From NCBI GenBank assembly GCA_030454085.1, contig JAKDJD010000003.1, positions 54,192-118,191 of the forward strand: 64,000 nucleotides of DNA, given 5' to 3'. Below are positions 1-8,400 of the stretch, one piece after another (the first letter of the stretch is position 1; the number at the start of each line of letters is the position of its first letter). A program made the translations under genes and the position numbers. The stretch is from Kocuria sp. GTDB lineage: Bacteria > Actinomycetota > Actinomycetes > Actinomycetales > Micrococcaceae. A model generated the notes under the pieces. The model was not told where the DNA came from and did no database searches. It saw only the letters and a list, made by a program, of their open reading frames with translations.

Positions 1-96
1 GGAACCCACGACGACCTGCTCGCGCAGGGCGGCCGGTACCGGCGACTCCATGCGTCGGCCGAAGCGGCCGTCGGCGCGCCAACGACCTCGGGCTGA
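1..96 (+). CDS. C-terminal tail of an ABC transporter ATPase (partial, cut by window edge)
   Basis: Frame 1 is open from base 1 to a TGA at 94-96. The residues GTHDDLLAQGGRYRRL match the extreme C-terminus of exporter-type ABC ATPases (the G-T-H-x-E/D-L-L segment after the H-loop). Only 31 residues are present, so no Walker motifs can be seen. It lies directly upstream of, and on the same strand as, a siderophore uptake and synthesis cluster. A fused permease-ATPase for siderophore export or IrtAB-like uptake is therefore plausible, but that role is inferred from context. Confidence 0.7.
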   Translation, partial: GTHDDLLAQGGRYRRLHASAEAAVGAPTTSG

Positions 97-115
97 CGAA
101 CCCTCCGTCAGCCCG
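89..115 (+). terminator. 10-bp perfect hairpin overlapping the ABC gene stop codon
   Basis: CGGGCTGACG (89-98) pairs perfectly with CGTCAGCCCG (106-115) around a 7-nt loop. The TGA stop of the upstream gene is inside the left arm. No T-tract follows. A second short stem, GGGGCC (125-130) with GGCCCC (137-142), lies between this hairpin and the hmuT ribosome binding site. It may be a weak terminator or an intra-operon stability element. Confidence 0.5.
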
Positions 116-162
116 CCCAGGAACGGGGCCGCCCCAGGCCCCCTGAGAAAAGGAAAGAAATC

Positions 163-1329
163 ATGTCACCGCGCTATGAGAATGAACCACACCTCGCCAC
201 GACGGACACCGAATTCGCCGGTTCGTCCGAATCCGCCTCAAGGGCCGAGCGGAGGCAGGGACAGATCTCCGGACGACGTCGTTCCGGGTCCGCCGCCGGG
301 GTGATCGCGGCGCTGGGCATCGGCGCCCTCGTGCTGTCGGGATGCGGCGACGCAGGCAGCACCACCTCGGAAGCCGATCAGGCGAGTGCCAGCTCGTCGG
401 AGACGACCGGCGACAGCCAACAGGTCAAGCTGCCCTCGGGCTGGAAGCACGCGGTGGGGACCACCGATTTCCAGGACGTCCGGGCCGAAAGCAAACTGCC
501 CACCACGGTGACCGACGGGACCGGGAGCGAGGTGACGGTCAAGGATGCGTCCAAGATCATTTCCGCCGGTGACGGCATTTCCTCGACTCTGGCCGCGCTG
601 GGCCTCAAGGACAAGATCTATGCGGCCCCGAACAACAGCACCTCCTCCGCGGGCAAGGACGCTCCCGAGCACTTCGAGTTCAGCAAGCAGACCGGCACGG
701 AAGGCCTGTTGGCTCTGGACGGATCGCTGTTCATCGGTGACAACACCAAGCGCCACGGAGACGTCGCCAAGCAGTTCCGCGACGCCGGAACGGATGCAGT
801 CGTCGTCGACGACCAACAGAGCCAGGCCGAGAAGCTCCAGGCCGTCGCCGACTACGTGGGTGCTCACGACGCCGGGACCAAGCTGGTCGACAAGCTGAAC
901 TCCGACATGGATGCGGCCAAGAAGAAGGTCGACAAGTCCGACCTCAAGGGACACAAGGTCATCCAGGTGACCGCGACCGGTGCGGGTGGCGCAAACTCCG
1001 TGGCAGGAACCGGGACGCCCGGGACCGAAATGATCGAGAACCTCGGCATGACCTCGGTCGGGGCCGACAGCGGGCTCCGCGGCCTGTCCCGTGAGTTCAG
1101 CAATGAGGGCATTCTCGCCTCGGATCCTGACGTGATCGTGATGGCCGAATCCGATCTCGAGGCCTGGGGCGGCGAGGACGGCCTGTGGGACGCCTTCCCG
1201 ACCCTGAAGGAGACGAAGGCCGGGAAAGAGAAGCACATCGTCGTCATGCCCGACGCCCAGATCCGCTACTCGAGCCCGGAGCTGGGAGCCGGTGCCGAAG
1301 CGCTCGCCAAAGCGATCTCGGAGTTCTGA
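163..1329 (+). CDS. hmuT: HmuT-like substrate-binding lipoprotein of an iron/heme ABC importer
   Basis: This is the extracytoplasmic binding protein of a type II ABC importer (PF01497-like). A hydrophobic stretch leads to the lipobox L-S-G-C, giving a predicted lipid-modified Cys61. The mature protein has the usual layout of this family (IISAGDGISSTLAALGL near the N-terminus; PDVIVM late). It resembles heme-binding HmuT proteins, but the catecholate synthesis genes next door make a ferric-siderophore ligand equally possible. AGGAAAG lies 5 nt before the ATG. About 40 charged residues precede the signal helix, which is unusually long for a lipoprotein. hmuU follows 6 nt downstream. Confidence 0.85.
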   Translation: MSPRYENEPHLATTDTEFAGSSESASRAERRQGQISGRRRSGSAAGVIAALGIGALVLSGCGDAGSTTSEADQASASSSETTGDSQQVKLPSGWKHAVGTTDFQDVRAESKLPTTVTDGTGSEVTVKDASKIISAGDGISSTLAALGLKDKIYAAPNNSTSSAGKDAPEHFEFSKQTGTEGLLALDGSLFIGDNTKRHGDVAKQFRDAGTDAVVVDDQQSQAEKLQAVADYVGAHDAGTKLVDKLNSDMDAAKKKVDKSDLKGHKVIQVTATGAGGANSVAGTGTPGTEMIENLGMTSVGADSGLRGLSREFSNEGILASDPDVIVMAESDLEAWGGEDGLWDAFPTLKETKAGKEKHIVVMPDAQIRYSSPELGAGAEALAKAISEF

Positions 1330-1335
1330 TCCCGC

Positions 1336-2394
1336 ATGCCGATGACACGCAGTGAATCCGGCGGGACCGACATCCGCCGACTACCGCTGGCCGGGACCCT
1401 GATCGTGGGGCTCGTGCTCCTGGCAGGGCTCATGGTCGTGTCCGTCTCGATCGGACCGGTGCGGGTCGTGCTCACCGACGTGGTGCACATCCTGCTGTCT
1501 CCGGTCCTCGGCGGGGACGACTCGCTCAGTCAGAGGGACGTCTCGGTGGTCTGGCAGTTGCGGGTTCCCCGAATCCTGCTGGGCGTCATGGTCGGCGCGG
1601 CGCTGGCGATCTCTGGGGCGTGCCTCCAGAGCCTGTTCAACAACCCGCTGGCCGACCCCGGCATCGTCGGGGTCACCAGCGGGGCCTCGGTCGGTGCGGT
1701 CGGGGCGATCGTGCTGGCCGGCGGCTTCGCGTCCCAATGGGTCGTCCCGCTGGGGGCTTTCGCCGCCGGTCTGGCCGTGACCGGGCTGATCTACGCGCTG
1801 GCCAGGCCGGGGCGGACCACCGGGACGGCGCGCATGCTGCTCGTCGGCATCGCGGTCGGCTCGGCGTGTCAGGCCCTCGTGGGTTTCTTCACGTACATCG
1901 CCGACGACAGCCAGCTTCAGACCCTGGTGTTCTGGCAGATGGGCTCGCTCGGGCGAGCCAACTGGGCCCAGCTGGTCGGTGTTCTCCCGATCTTCCTGAT
2001 AGGTCTCCTCCTGGTTCTGCGTCTCTCGAAGACGCTCGATGTGCTGACCCTGGGGGAGAGGCAGGCCCAGCATCTGGGCCTCAACGTGAAGTTGAGCCGG
2101 CTCGCGATCATCGTGACCACGGCGCTCCTGACGGCGGCCGCGGTGGCCTTCGCCGGATCGATCGGATTCGTCGGGCTCGTGGTCCCGCACATCATGAGGT
2201 TCCTCGTGGGCCCCGGCCACAAGGCCCTGCTCCCGGCCTCCGCGATCGCGGGCGCCGTCCTGGTGGTTGCGGCGGATGCCGCGTCTCGCACGCTCAACCC
2301 GCCGACCGAGATCCCGATCGGGCTGTTCACGGCCGCCGTCGGTGCGCCGTTCTTCCTGTTCCTGATCCTTCGTGAGAAGAGGAGGATCTCATGA
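1336..2394 (+). CDS. hmuU: FecCD-family permease of the iron/heme importer
   Basis: This is the inner-membrane permease (PF01032, about 8-10 transmembrane helices over 352 residues). The family signature is intact: LRVPRILLGVMVGAALAISG, then QSLFNNPLADPGIVGVTSGA. The conserved G-F-V-G-L-V-V-P-H segment, which contacts the ATPase, is at about residue 277. The start lies 6 nt after hmuT with no strong Shine-Dalgarno of its own, so translation is probably coupled. A second ATG two codons later is an alternative start. The 3' end overlaps hmuV by ATGA. Confidence 0.93.
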   Translation: MPMTRSESGGTDIRRLPLAGTLIVGLVLLAGLMVVSVSIGPVRVVLTDVVHILLSPVLGGDDSLSQRDVSVVWQLRVPRILLGVMVGAALAISGACLQSLFNNPLADPGIVGVTSGASVGAVGAIVLAGGFASQWVVPLGAFAAGLAVTGLIYALARPGRTTGTARMLLVGIAVGSACQALVGFFTYIADDSQLQTLVFWQMGSLGRANWAQLVGVLPIFLIGLLLVLRLSKTLDVLTLGERQAQHLGLNVKLSRLAIIVTTALLTAAAVAFAGSIGFVGLVVPHIMRFLVGPGHKALLPASAIAGAVLVVAADAASRTLNPPTEIPIGLFTAAVGAPFFLFLILREKRRIS

Positions 2395-3230
2395 TGCGAG
2401 GCAAACGCGGTCGTCCGGAGACACCGGCGTCCGGGGACTCGATGCCAACGCCGCGTGGGCCCCACACACCCGTCGTCGAGGTGCGGTCCGTCAGCTATGC
2501 GATCGGCTCCAAGACCCTGATCGACGACGTAGCATTCGATCTGCTTCCCGGCACGGTCACCGCTCTGGTCGGGCCCAACGGGGCCGGCAAGTCGACCATG
2601 CTCGGGCTGCTCGCGGGCGACTTCGTGCCCCAGCACGGCCAGGTTCTGGTCGGCGGGCGCGCCCCCGGACAGTGGCGCCCTCTCGAACTGGCCCGCGAAC
2701 GGTCCGTGATGCTCCAGCAGCAGACCACCCATTTCGGATTCAGCGTTGAGGAAGCCGTGGCCATGGGGCGTCTCCCGCACGACGTCGACGAGGAAAGAGA
2801 CCGGGACATCGTCGAATCGGCTCTCGAGGAGTCCGATGTCGCGCGACTGAGACGACGGGACGTCACAACCCTCTCCGGCGGTGAATCGGCGAGAGTCGCC
2901 TACGCACGAACGGTCACCCAGACCACACCGATCGTGCTCCTGGACGAGCCGACCGCCGCACTCGACCTCCAGAACCAGGAAGCTCTGCTCCGATCGACCC
3001 AGCGTCTGGCCGAGAACGGTGCCGCCGTGGTCGTGGTCCTTCACGACCTCAACCAGGCGGCACGATATGCGACCCGCGTGCTCATGTTTTCCCGGAGTCG
3101 ATTGGTGGCCGACGGGGCACCCCCGGAGGTCCTCACCCCGGAACGGATCGAGGCCGTCTACGGGCAGAAAGTCCATCTCTTGGAGCATCCCCAGACGGGG
3201 GCCCCGATCCTGGTGCCGGTGCACGACTGA
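2391..3230 (+). CDS. hmuV: ATP-binding subunit of the iron/heme importer
   Basis: ABC ATPase of 279 residues that energises HmuU. Visible motifs, in order: Walker A GPNGAGKST (about residue 63), Q-loop QQQT, signature LSGGE, Walker B IVLLDEPTAALD and switch histidine VVLHDLNQAA. The start overlaps the hmuU stop (ATGA), and GGAGGA lies 5 nt upstream. It forms one operon with hmuT and hmuU. The substrate may be heme or a ferric siderophore. Confidence 0.93.
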   Translation: MMRGKRGRPETPASGDSMPTPRGPHTPVVEVRSVSYAIGSKTLIDDVAFDLLPGTVTALVGPNGAGKSTMLGLLAGDFVPQHGQVLVGGRAPGQWRPLELARERSVMLQQQTTHFGFSVEEAVAMGRLPHDVDEERDRDIVESALEESDVARLRRRDVTTLSGGESARVAYARTVTQTTPIVLLDEPTAALDLQNQEALLRSTQRLAENGAAVVVVLHDLNQAARYATRVLMFSRSRLVADGAPPEVLTPERIEAVYGQKVHLLEHPQTGAPILVPVHD

Positions 3231-3290
3231 CCGGTAGGCCCGCGCCCCGGCGTTCGCCGCACGCATCCACTGACACGAAGGAAGGAAACC

Positions 3291-4973
3291 ATGACCCAAA
3301 CCGCCCTGAACGGCCGAACGAGCCTGGCCGAATATCCAGGGATTCCCGAAGAGTTCGCGGCGAAGTACCGCGCGGCCGGCTACTGGATCGACGAGACCTT
3401 CCAGGATTTCCTCCTGGACCGGTGCGCCCGATTCGCGGACCGGACCGCGCTCGTCGCCCGCTCGTCACGGGACCCGGAAACGGGCAGCCTGGCGACTCGG
3501 CGCTGGACCTACGCTCACTTGGAGGACGAAGCCAGGCGTTCGGCCCGAACGCTCCGGGACGTCGGCGTCGCGCCGGGCGACCGCGTGATCCTGCAACTGC
3601 CGAACACCGCCGAGTACATGGCCTACCTCTGCGGGGCGTTCCTGTTGGGAGCGCTGCCCGTCTTCGCCCTGCCCAAGCACCGGGCGAGCGAGCTGGGCCA
3701 CTTCGCCCGAAAGACCGACGCGGCGGCCCACATCGTCTGCCAGGGGGCCGAAGGATTCGACTACCTCGGTCTCTACCGGGAGTACGCCGACGGCATGCGG
3801 ACCGAAGGCCTCCAACCCCCGGTCCTGATCGAGGCGAGCGGGCAGGAGACGGAGAGCCAGGACGGCGTCGTCGCCATCCCGGACCGTCCGGAACCCTTGC
3901 TCGACCTGCCACGACCCGTGCGCAACCGAGGGGCCGAACGGCTGAGCGAGAACGTCGCGTTCCTCCAGCTGTCCGGAGGGACCACCGGAATGTCCAAACT
4001 GATTCCCCGAACCCACGCGGACTACCTCTACTCGGTCAGGGCCTCGGACCCGATCTGCGGTGTGGACCGCGAGACCAGAATGCTCGTGGTCCTGCCCGCC
4101 GCACACAATTTCACGATGAGCTCTCCGGGGATCCTCGGGGTGCTGCACGAGGGAGGCAGCCTCGTGTTCGCGGCGGATCCGAGCCCGCAGACCGCGTTCT
4201 CCCTCATCGAGCAGGAACGGGTCACGATGGCATCCCTGGTCCCGCCCCTGCTGCAGGCGTGGATTCTCTCGGCCCAGAGGAGGTTCCCGGACCTTTCGAG
4301 CCTCACGACGATTCAGGTCGGCGGGGCCAAGCTCGCCCCGAGCGTGGCCGAAAAGGTCGGCCCGGTCCTCGGCGCTCGGCTCCAACAGGTCTTCGGGATG
4401 GCGGAGGGACTGGTCAACTACACGAGGGACACCGACCCGGAGGAACTCGTCGTTCGGACACAGGGACTGCCCATCAGCCCCGACGACGAGCTGCTGGTCG
4501 TCGACGACGACGACCGTCCCGTGGCCGAGGGCGAAACCGGTCACCTCCTGACCCGTGGCCCCTACACGATCCGCGGCTACTACCTCGAGGACAAGGCCAA
4601 CCGCTTCGGTTTCACCCAGGACGGGTATTACCGAACCGGTGACATCGTCCGGTTGCATCCCACGGGGCACGTCGAGGTCACCGGGCGGTCGAAGGACCAG
4701 ATCAATCGGGCCGGAGAAAAGATCGCGGTGGACGAGATCGAGGACGTGGCCCTGAGCGCCGACGGCGTGGCCGATGCCGTCGTCGTCGGGATACCCGACG
4801 ACGACCTCGGAGAACGCGTCGGCCTGGTGGTCCTGCCCCGGGACGATGCCGACTTCGGCCCGGACCCGAGAACCTGGTTCCGCGCGTGGTTCCGGGAACG
4901 GGGGATCGCGGAATTCAAGATCCCGGAACGCGTCGAGATTCGTCGGGACCTACCCCTCACCTCTGCCGCCTAG
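3291..4973 (+). CDS. entE: 2,3-dihydroxybenzoate-AMP ligase (EntE/DhbE type), C-terminus truncated
   Basis: Activates 2,3-dihydroxybenzoate as the acyl-adenylate and loads it on an aryl carrier protein. Family marks include LPVFALPKHR, the A3 loop LQLSGGTTGMSKLIPRTH (about residue 226), QQVFGMAEGLVNYTR and YRTGD (about residue 447). GGAAGG lies 6 nt before the ATG. The protein stops at DLPLTSAA, exactly where EntE/DhbE continue into the A10 motif G-K-V-x-K-K with the adenylation lysine. Neither other frame downstream restores that motif. About 20 residues of the usual C-terminus are therefore absent, and activity is uncertain. Confidence 0.9.
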   Translation: MTQTALNGRTSLAEYPGIPEEFAAKYRAAGYWIDETFQDFLLDRCARFADRTALVARSSRDPETGSLATRRWTYAHLEDEARRSARTLRDVGVAPGDRVILQLPNTAEYMAYLCGAFLLGALPVFALPKHRASELGHFARKTDAAAHIVCQGAEGFDYLGLYREYADGMRTEGLQPPVLIEASGQETESQDGVVAIPDRPEPLLDLPRPVRNRGAERLSENVAFLQLSGGTTGMSKLIPRTHADYLYSVRASDPICGVDRETRMLVVLPAAHNFTMSSPGILGVLHEGGSLVFAADPSPQTAFSLIEQERVTMASLVPPLLQAWILSAQRRFPDLSSLTTIQVGGAKLAPSVAEKVGPVLGARLQQVFGMAEGLVNYTRDTDPEELVVRTQGLPISPDDELLVVDDDDRPVAEGETGHLLTRGPYTIRGYYLEDKANRFGFTQDGYYRTGDIVRLHPTGHVEVTGRSKDQINRAGEKIAVDEIEDVALSADGVADAVVVGIPDDDLGERVGLVVLPRDDADFGPDPRTWFRAWFRERGIAEFKIPERVEIRRDLPLTSAA

Positions 4974-4983
4974 CTCTCCCGCG

Positions 4984-4993
4984 CCCCCCCCCC
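4984..4993 (+). repeat. Homopolymeric C10 tract after entE
   Basis: Ten consecutive C residues begin 11 nt after the entE stop codon. Such tracts are slippage-prone. This one lies outside the reading frame, so it cannot by itself toggle entE. Confidence 0.8.
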
Positions 4994-5035
4994 GCCCGCG
5001 CGGTGGTTGGACGGCGCCGCGTGCCGGCCGTCATC

Positions 5036-5073
5036 CCTCCGGCCGTCCAACCGGCCGGTTGGACGGCCGGAGG
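5036..5073. repeat. Perfect 38-bp palindrome between entE and the aryl carrier gene
   Basis: The left half 5036-5054 is the exact reverse complement of the right half 5055-5073; the core is GTCCAACCGGCCGGTTGGAC. A partial extra copy of the arm (GGTTGGACGGC) lies at 5006-5016. There is no T-tract. It could be a transcript-processing hairpin, an operator or a remnant of a small repeat element. The 4974-5185 gap holds no other gene. Confidence 0.85.
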
Positions 5074-5185
5074 ATCCGGTTCCGCCGGAGGCACCGGACC
5101 AAGAACCAAACCATTGCCGTCGCGGCGCTCCACCGTCACGGCGCCCCTCATCATTGCCTGGTCATCACCGCACAAGGAGAAAAAC

Positions 5186-5419
5186 ATGATCGACGATTCG
5201 ACACTCAAGTCAGTCCTGGCGCCGCACTTGCGCGAGGAGGGTGCCTTGGACAAGGCATTCCATGACCCCACGGCCAACTTGTTCGACCTGGGTATGGATT
5301 CCATCTCGGCATTCGCGCTCCTGGACGACCTCCAGGATCACGGGGTGAGTCTGGAATTCACCGAGTTGATCGCTGACCCCAGCGTCGGATTCCTCCGCGA
5401 AGCGTCGGAAAGGGCCTAG
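5186..5419 (+). CDS. Stand-alone aryl carrier protein for the DHB siderophore
   Basis: A 77-residue carrier protein of the PP-binding family. The motif LGMDSISAF gives Ser39 as the predicted 4'-phosphopantetheine site; the D-S-I pattern is typical of aryl carriers such as the EntB C-terminal domain. In EntB/DhbB this domain is fused to isochorismatase, but here it stands alone. AAGGAG lies 6 nt before the ATG. The stop is 5 nt before the NRPS start, so the two are co-translated. It presumably accepts DHB from EntE and delivers it to the NRPS condensation domain. Confidence 0.88.
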   Translation: MIDDSTLKSVLAPHLREEGALDKAFHDPTANLFDLGMDSISAFALLDDLQDHGVSLEFTELIADPSVGFLREASERA

Positions 5420-5424
5420 TCATC

Positions 5425-8400
5425 GTGGACCGGAACGACCCTCCCTGGTACCCGCTCACGGACGCGGCGCGTGGAATAGGCTTCGCGACCCGACTCGACC
5501 CGGACAATCCTTGCTACAACACCGCCGAATGCGTCGAATTCACCGAGCCGGTGGACGCGGAGGCGCTTCGGTCCGCGCTCAGGACCGTGTACGCGGAGAA
5601 CGAGGGCTTCCGGGTCGAACTGGATCAACGCGGCAGCGAGCTCGGTTGGCGCCCGCTCGACATCGACGAATTCCTCCGTCGTGTCACCGTGGGACGCAGC
5701 ATCGGACTCGAGGCCACGCCCGACGAGGCGCGGCGGACGGTGCTCGATTGGTGCGCGGAAACGGTCGGCACGGCCCTCGACGTCGAGCGGGGCCGCACCG
5801 TGGATTCCGCGATCATCGAGTGCGGCGGCCGCCAATGGTTCTACCACTGTTTCCACCACCTGGTCGCCGACGGATTCGCCGCATTCGATGCCCTACGTCG
5901 GGTGGGACAGGTCTACGGGCGGATTCTCGAGGGCGAGGCCCCCGAGCCGGCTCACAGGCCGGGGCTCGCGGAGCTCCGGGCCCAGGACGCCGCCGACGCC
6001 GAGCGTCGCACCGCGGATCTCGAGGCCTGGTCGGAGCGTCTCGAGCACGAGGACACACCGACGGATTACTCCCTCGCGCAACGCGAGGCGGCGCCGTCGG
6101 CCACGGCCCACCGTGTTGTCCTGCCGGTCGACGTGAGTCTCCAGGAGGCGATCGTCGAGGTCGCCCGCGGCGCGGAGGCGCAATGGCCGACGGGCGTGGT
6201 GGCCGCCGTCGGCTCGTACCTCTCCCGAGCCCTTGGCCTGCCCCAGGCGAGTTTCGGCGTTCCCCAGATGAATCGGGCCCTGGCCGGTGGCCCTCGAGTC
6301 GCAGCCCGCACGGGATGCACCGCGGTGAATGTGTTGCCCATCCACGTCTCCGCCCTCACGCGCCCCCAGGACCAAGTGCGGCAGGTCCGAGACCAGATGG
6401 TGTTCAACCACGAGCATGCTCTGGCCCGCCAGGAGGATCTGGAAAGGCAGGCTGCGCGTCGAGGCGGTCGGCCCTTCGGGGCCCAGATCAACGTGGTTCC
6501 CTTCGACGCCGTCCTGCGATTCGGCCCGTGCCGGGCTCAGGTCCACAACGTGTCCGCGGGCCCGGTTCCCGACATGACGGTGTGCCTGAGAGGCATGCCC
6601 GGTCGGGGCCACGACCTCAGCCTCGAACTGACCGCCAACCCTGACTTGTATTCCCCGGAGGAAACAGAGCGGCACGCGCATCGAATCCTGCGATGGATGC
6701 ATTCGTGGGCCGAGGCAGCAAGCACGAAAACTCCGACCGCGGAGCTCGACCAGGCACTTCCCGAGGAAATCGACCGTATCCGCGGCCTGTCCGCCACGGA
6801 GCACGAGGTCGAGGCGCGAACGCTCCTCGAACGGTTCGAGGAGCAGGCCGAACGCACCCCGGAGGCACTTGCCCTCCGCGAGGGACCTGCATACGGTGCC
6901 GCGGATCGTTTCGGGGGCGGGGCCAGAACCTACGCCGAACTCGTCCGCGCGGCCCGTGACGTCGCGGAGGGGCTCTCTGCCGCCGGCGTGGCCCGGGGCG
7001 ACGTCGTCGGTCTCCGGGTCGAGCGCGGCGTCGAACAGTTCGAGCTCCTCTACGGCCTGTTGTACGCCGGGGCCGTGTACCTGCCGATCAACCCGACCCT
7101 CCCCGTCGGTCGCGTCGCGGCCATGCTCGAGGACGCCGAGTGCTCGACACTGATCAGCGGAACGGGTCTGGCGGTGCCGGACTTCTCCGAGGTCGCGACC
7201 GAGACCGACGCTCCGGCCCAGACCGCGCCTGTCCGCCTCCTGGAAGCCCGAGAGATCTTCCGACTGGGACGCGAGGCGGAGTCACGAACCCCCTCCGAGG
7301 CTTTTCCGGGTCGTCGAACCCGTCCGGACGATCTGGCCTATGTCCAGTTCACGTCCGGATCGACCGGACGTCCCAAGGGCGTGCCGACCACCCACCGGGC
7401 CCTGGACAACAGGTTGCGGTGGCAACAGCACCTGATTCCGATCGATGGGTCCGACCGGATCGCTCACAAGACGGCGATTTCCTTCGATGTCCACGTGTGG
7501 GAGCTGTACTGGCCGCTTCAGGAGGGCGCCTGCGTCGTGATCGCGGCCCCCGGAGGCCACAAGGATCCCGAGTACTTGGCTCGGCTCCTTCGGGACGAGG
7601 CAGTCACGGGCCTGCATTTCGTGCCGACGATGCTCTCGGCGTTCATCTCGACCCCTTCCGTCCGCGCACTCCTGGGAGCCGAACGAGTCGCGCTCCGCCG
7701 CATCGTGTGCAGCGGTGAGGCGTTGACCAGGGAACAGGTTCGAGGAACCTTCGACCTCTTGGGCGTCCGTCCCCTGAATCTGTACGGCCCGACCGAGGCC
7801 GCGATCGACGTTACGGCCTGGGACACGGAAACGGACCCCGACGCCGCCGTCGTGCCCATCGGGCGCCCGGCCTGGAATACCGGGTGCCACGTCGTCGATC
7901 CGACGGGCCACCTGTGTCCACCAGGTATACCGGGTGAGCTGTGTCTGTCGGGTGTCCAGGTCATGTCCGGATACCTCAATCGACCGGACGCCGACGCCGC
8001 TGCCCTGGACACGATTCCCCTGAGCAGCGGTCGCCGCCAGCCCGGATCTCCCGACGCGTCCTCGTCCGGGCCGGAGACACTCCGGGTGTACCGCACCGGC
8101 GATCTGGCCGTGTGGAGGGAGGACGGCGTCCTGGAGTACAGGGGGCGCCGGGACCACCAGATCAAGATCCGGGGCCAGCGTCTCGAACTGGGGGAAGTGG
8201 AAGCGGTCCTTGCCGACGTCGAGGGCGTCCATGCCGCCGTCGTTCTGGTCAAGAGCATCGGCGGGCAACAGACGCTGGCGGCCTTCATCGAAGGCGACTC
8301 CGAACGCGGCGATGAGGTTCTGGCCGTGGCCAAGCATCATGCTGGCGCCGTGCTGCCCGAGTACATGGTTCCCGCGCTGTGGTCGCGTGTGGACAGCATG

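Noticed and set aside
4774..5265. A frameshift restoring the missing entE C-terminus
   Set aside because: Both other plus-strand frames were read through the region; neither contains a G-K-V-x-K-K motif.
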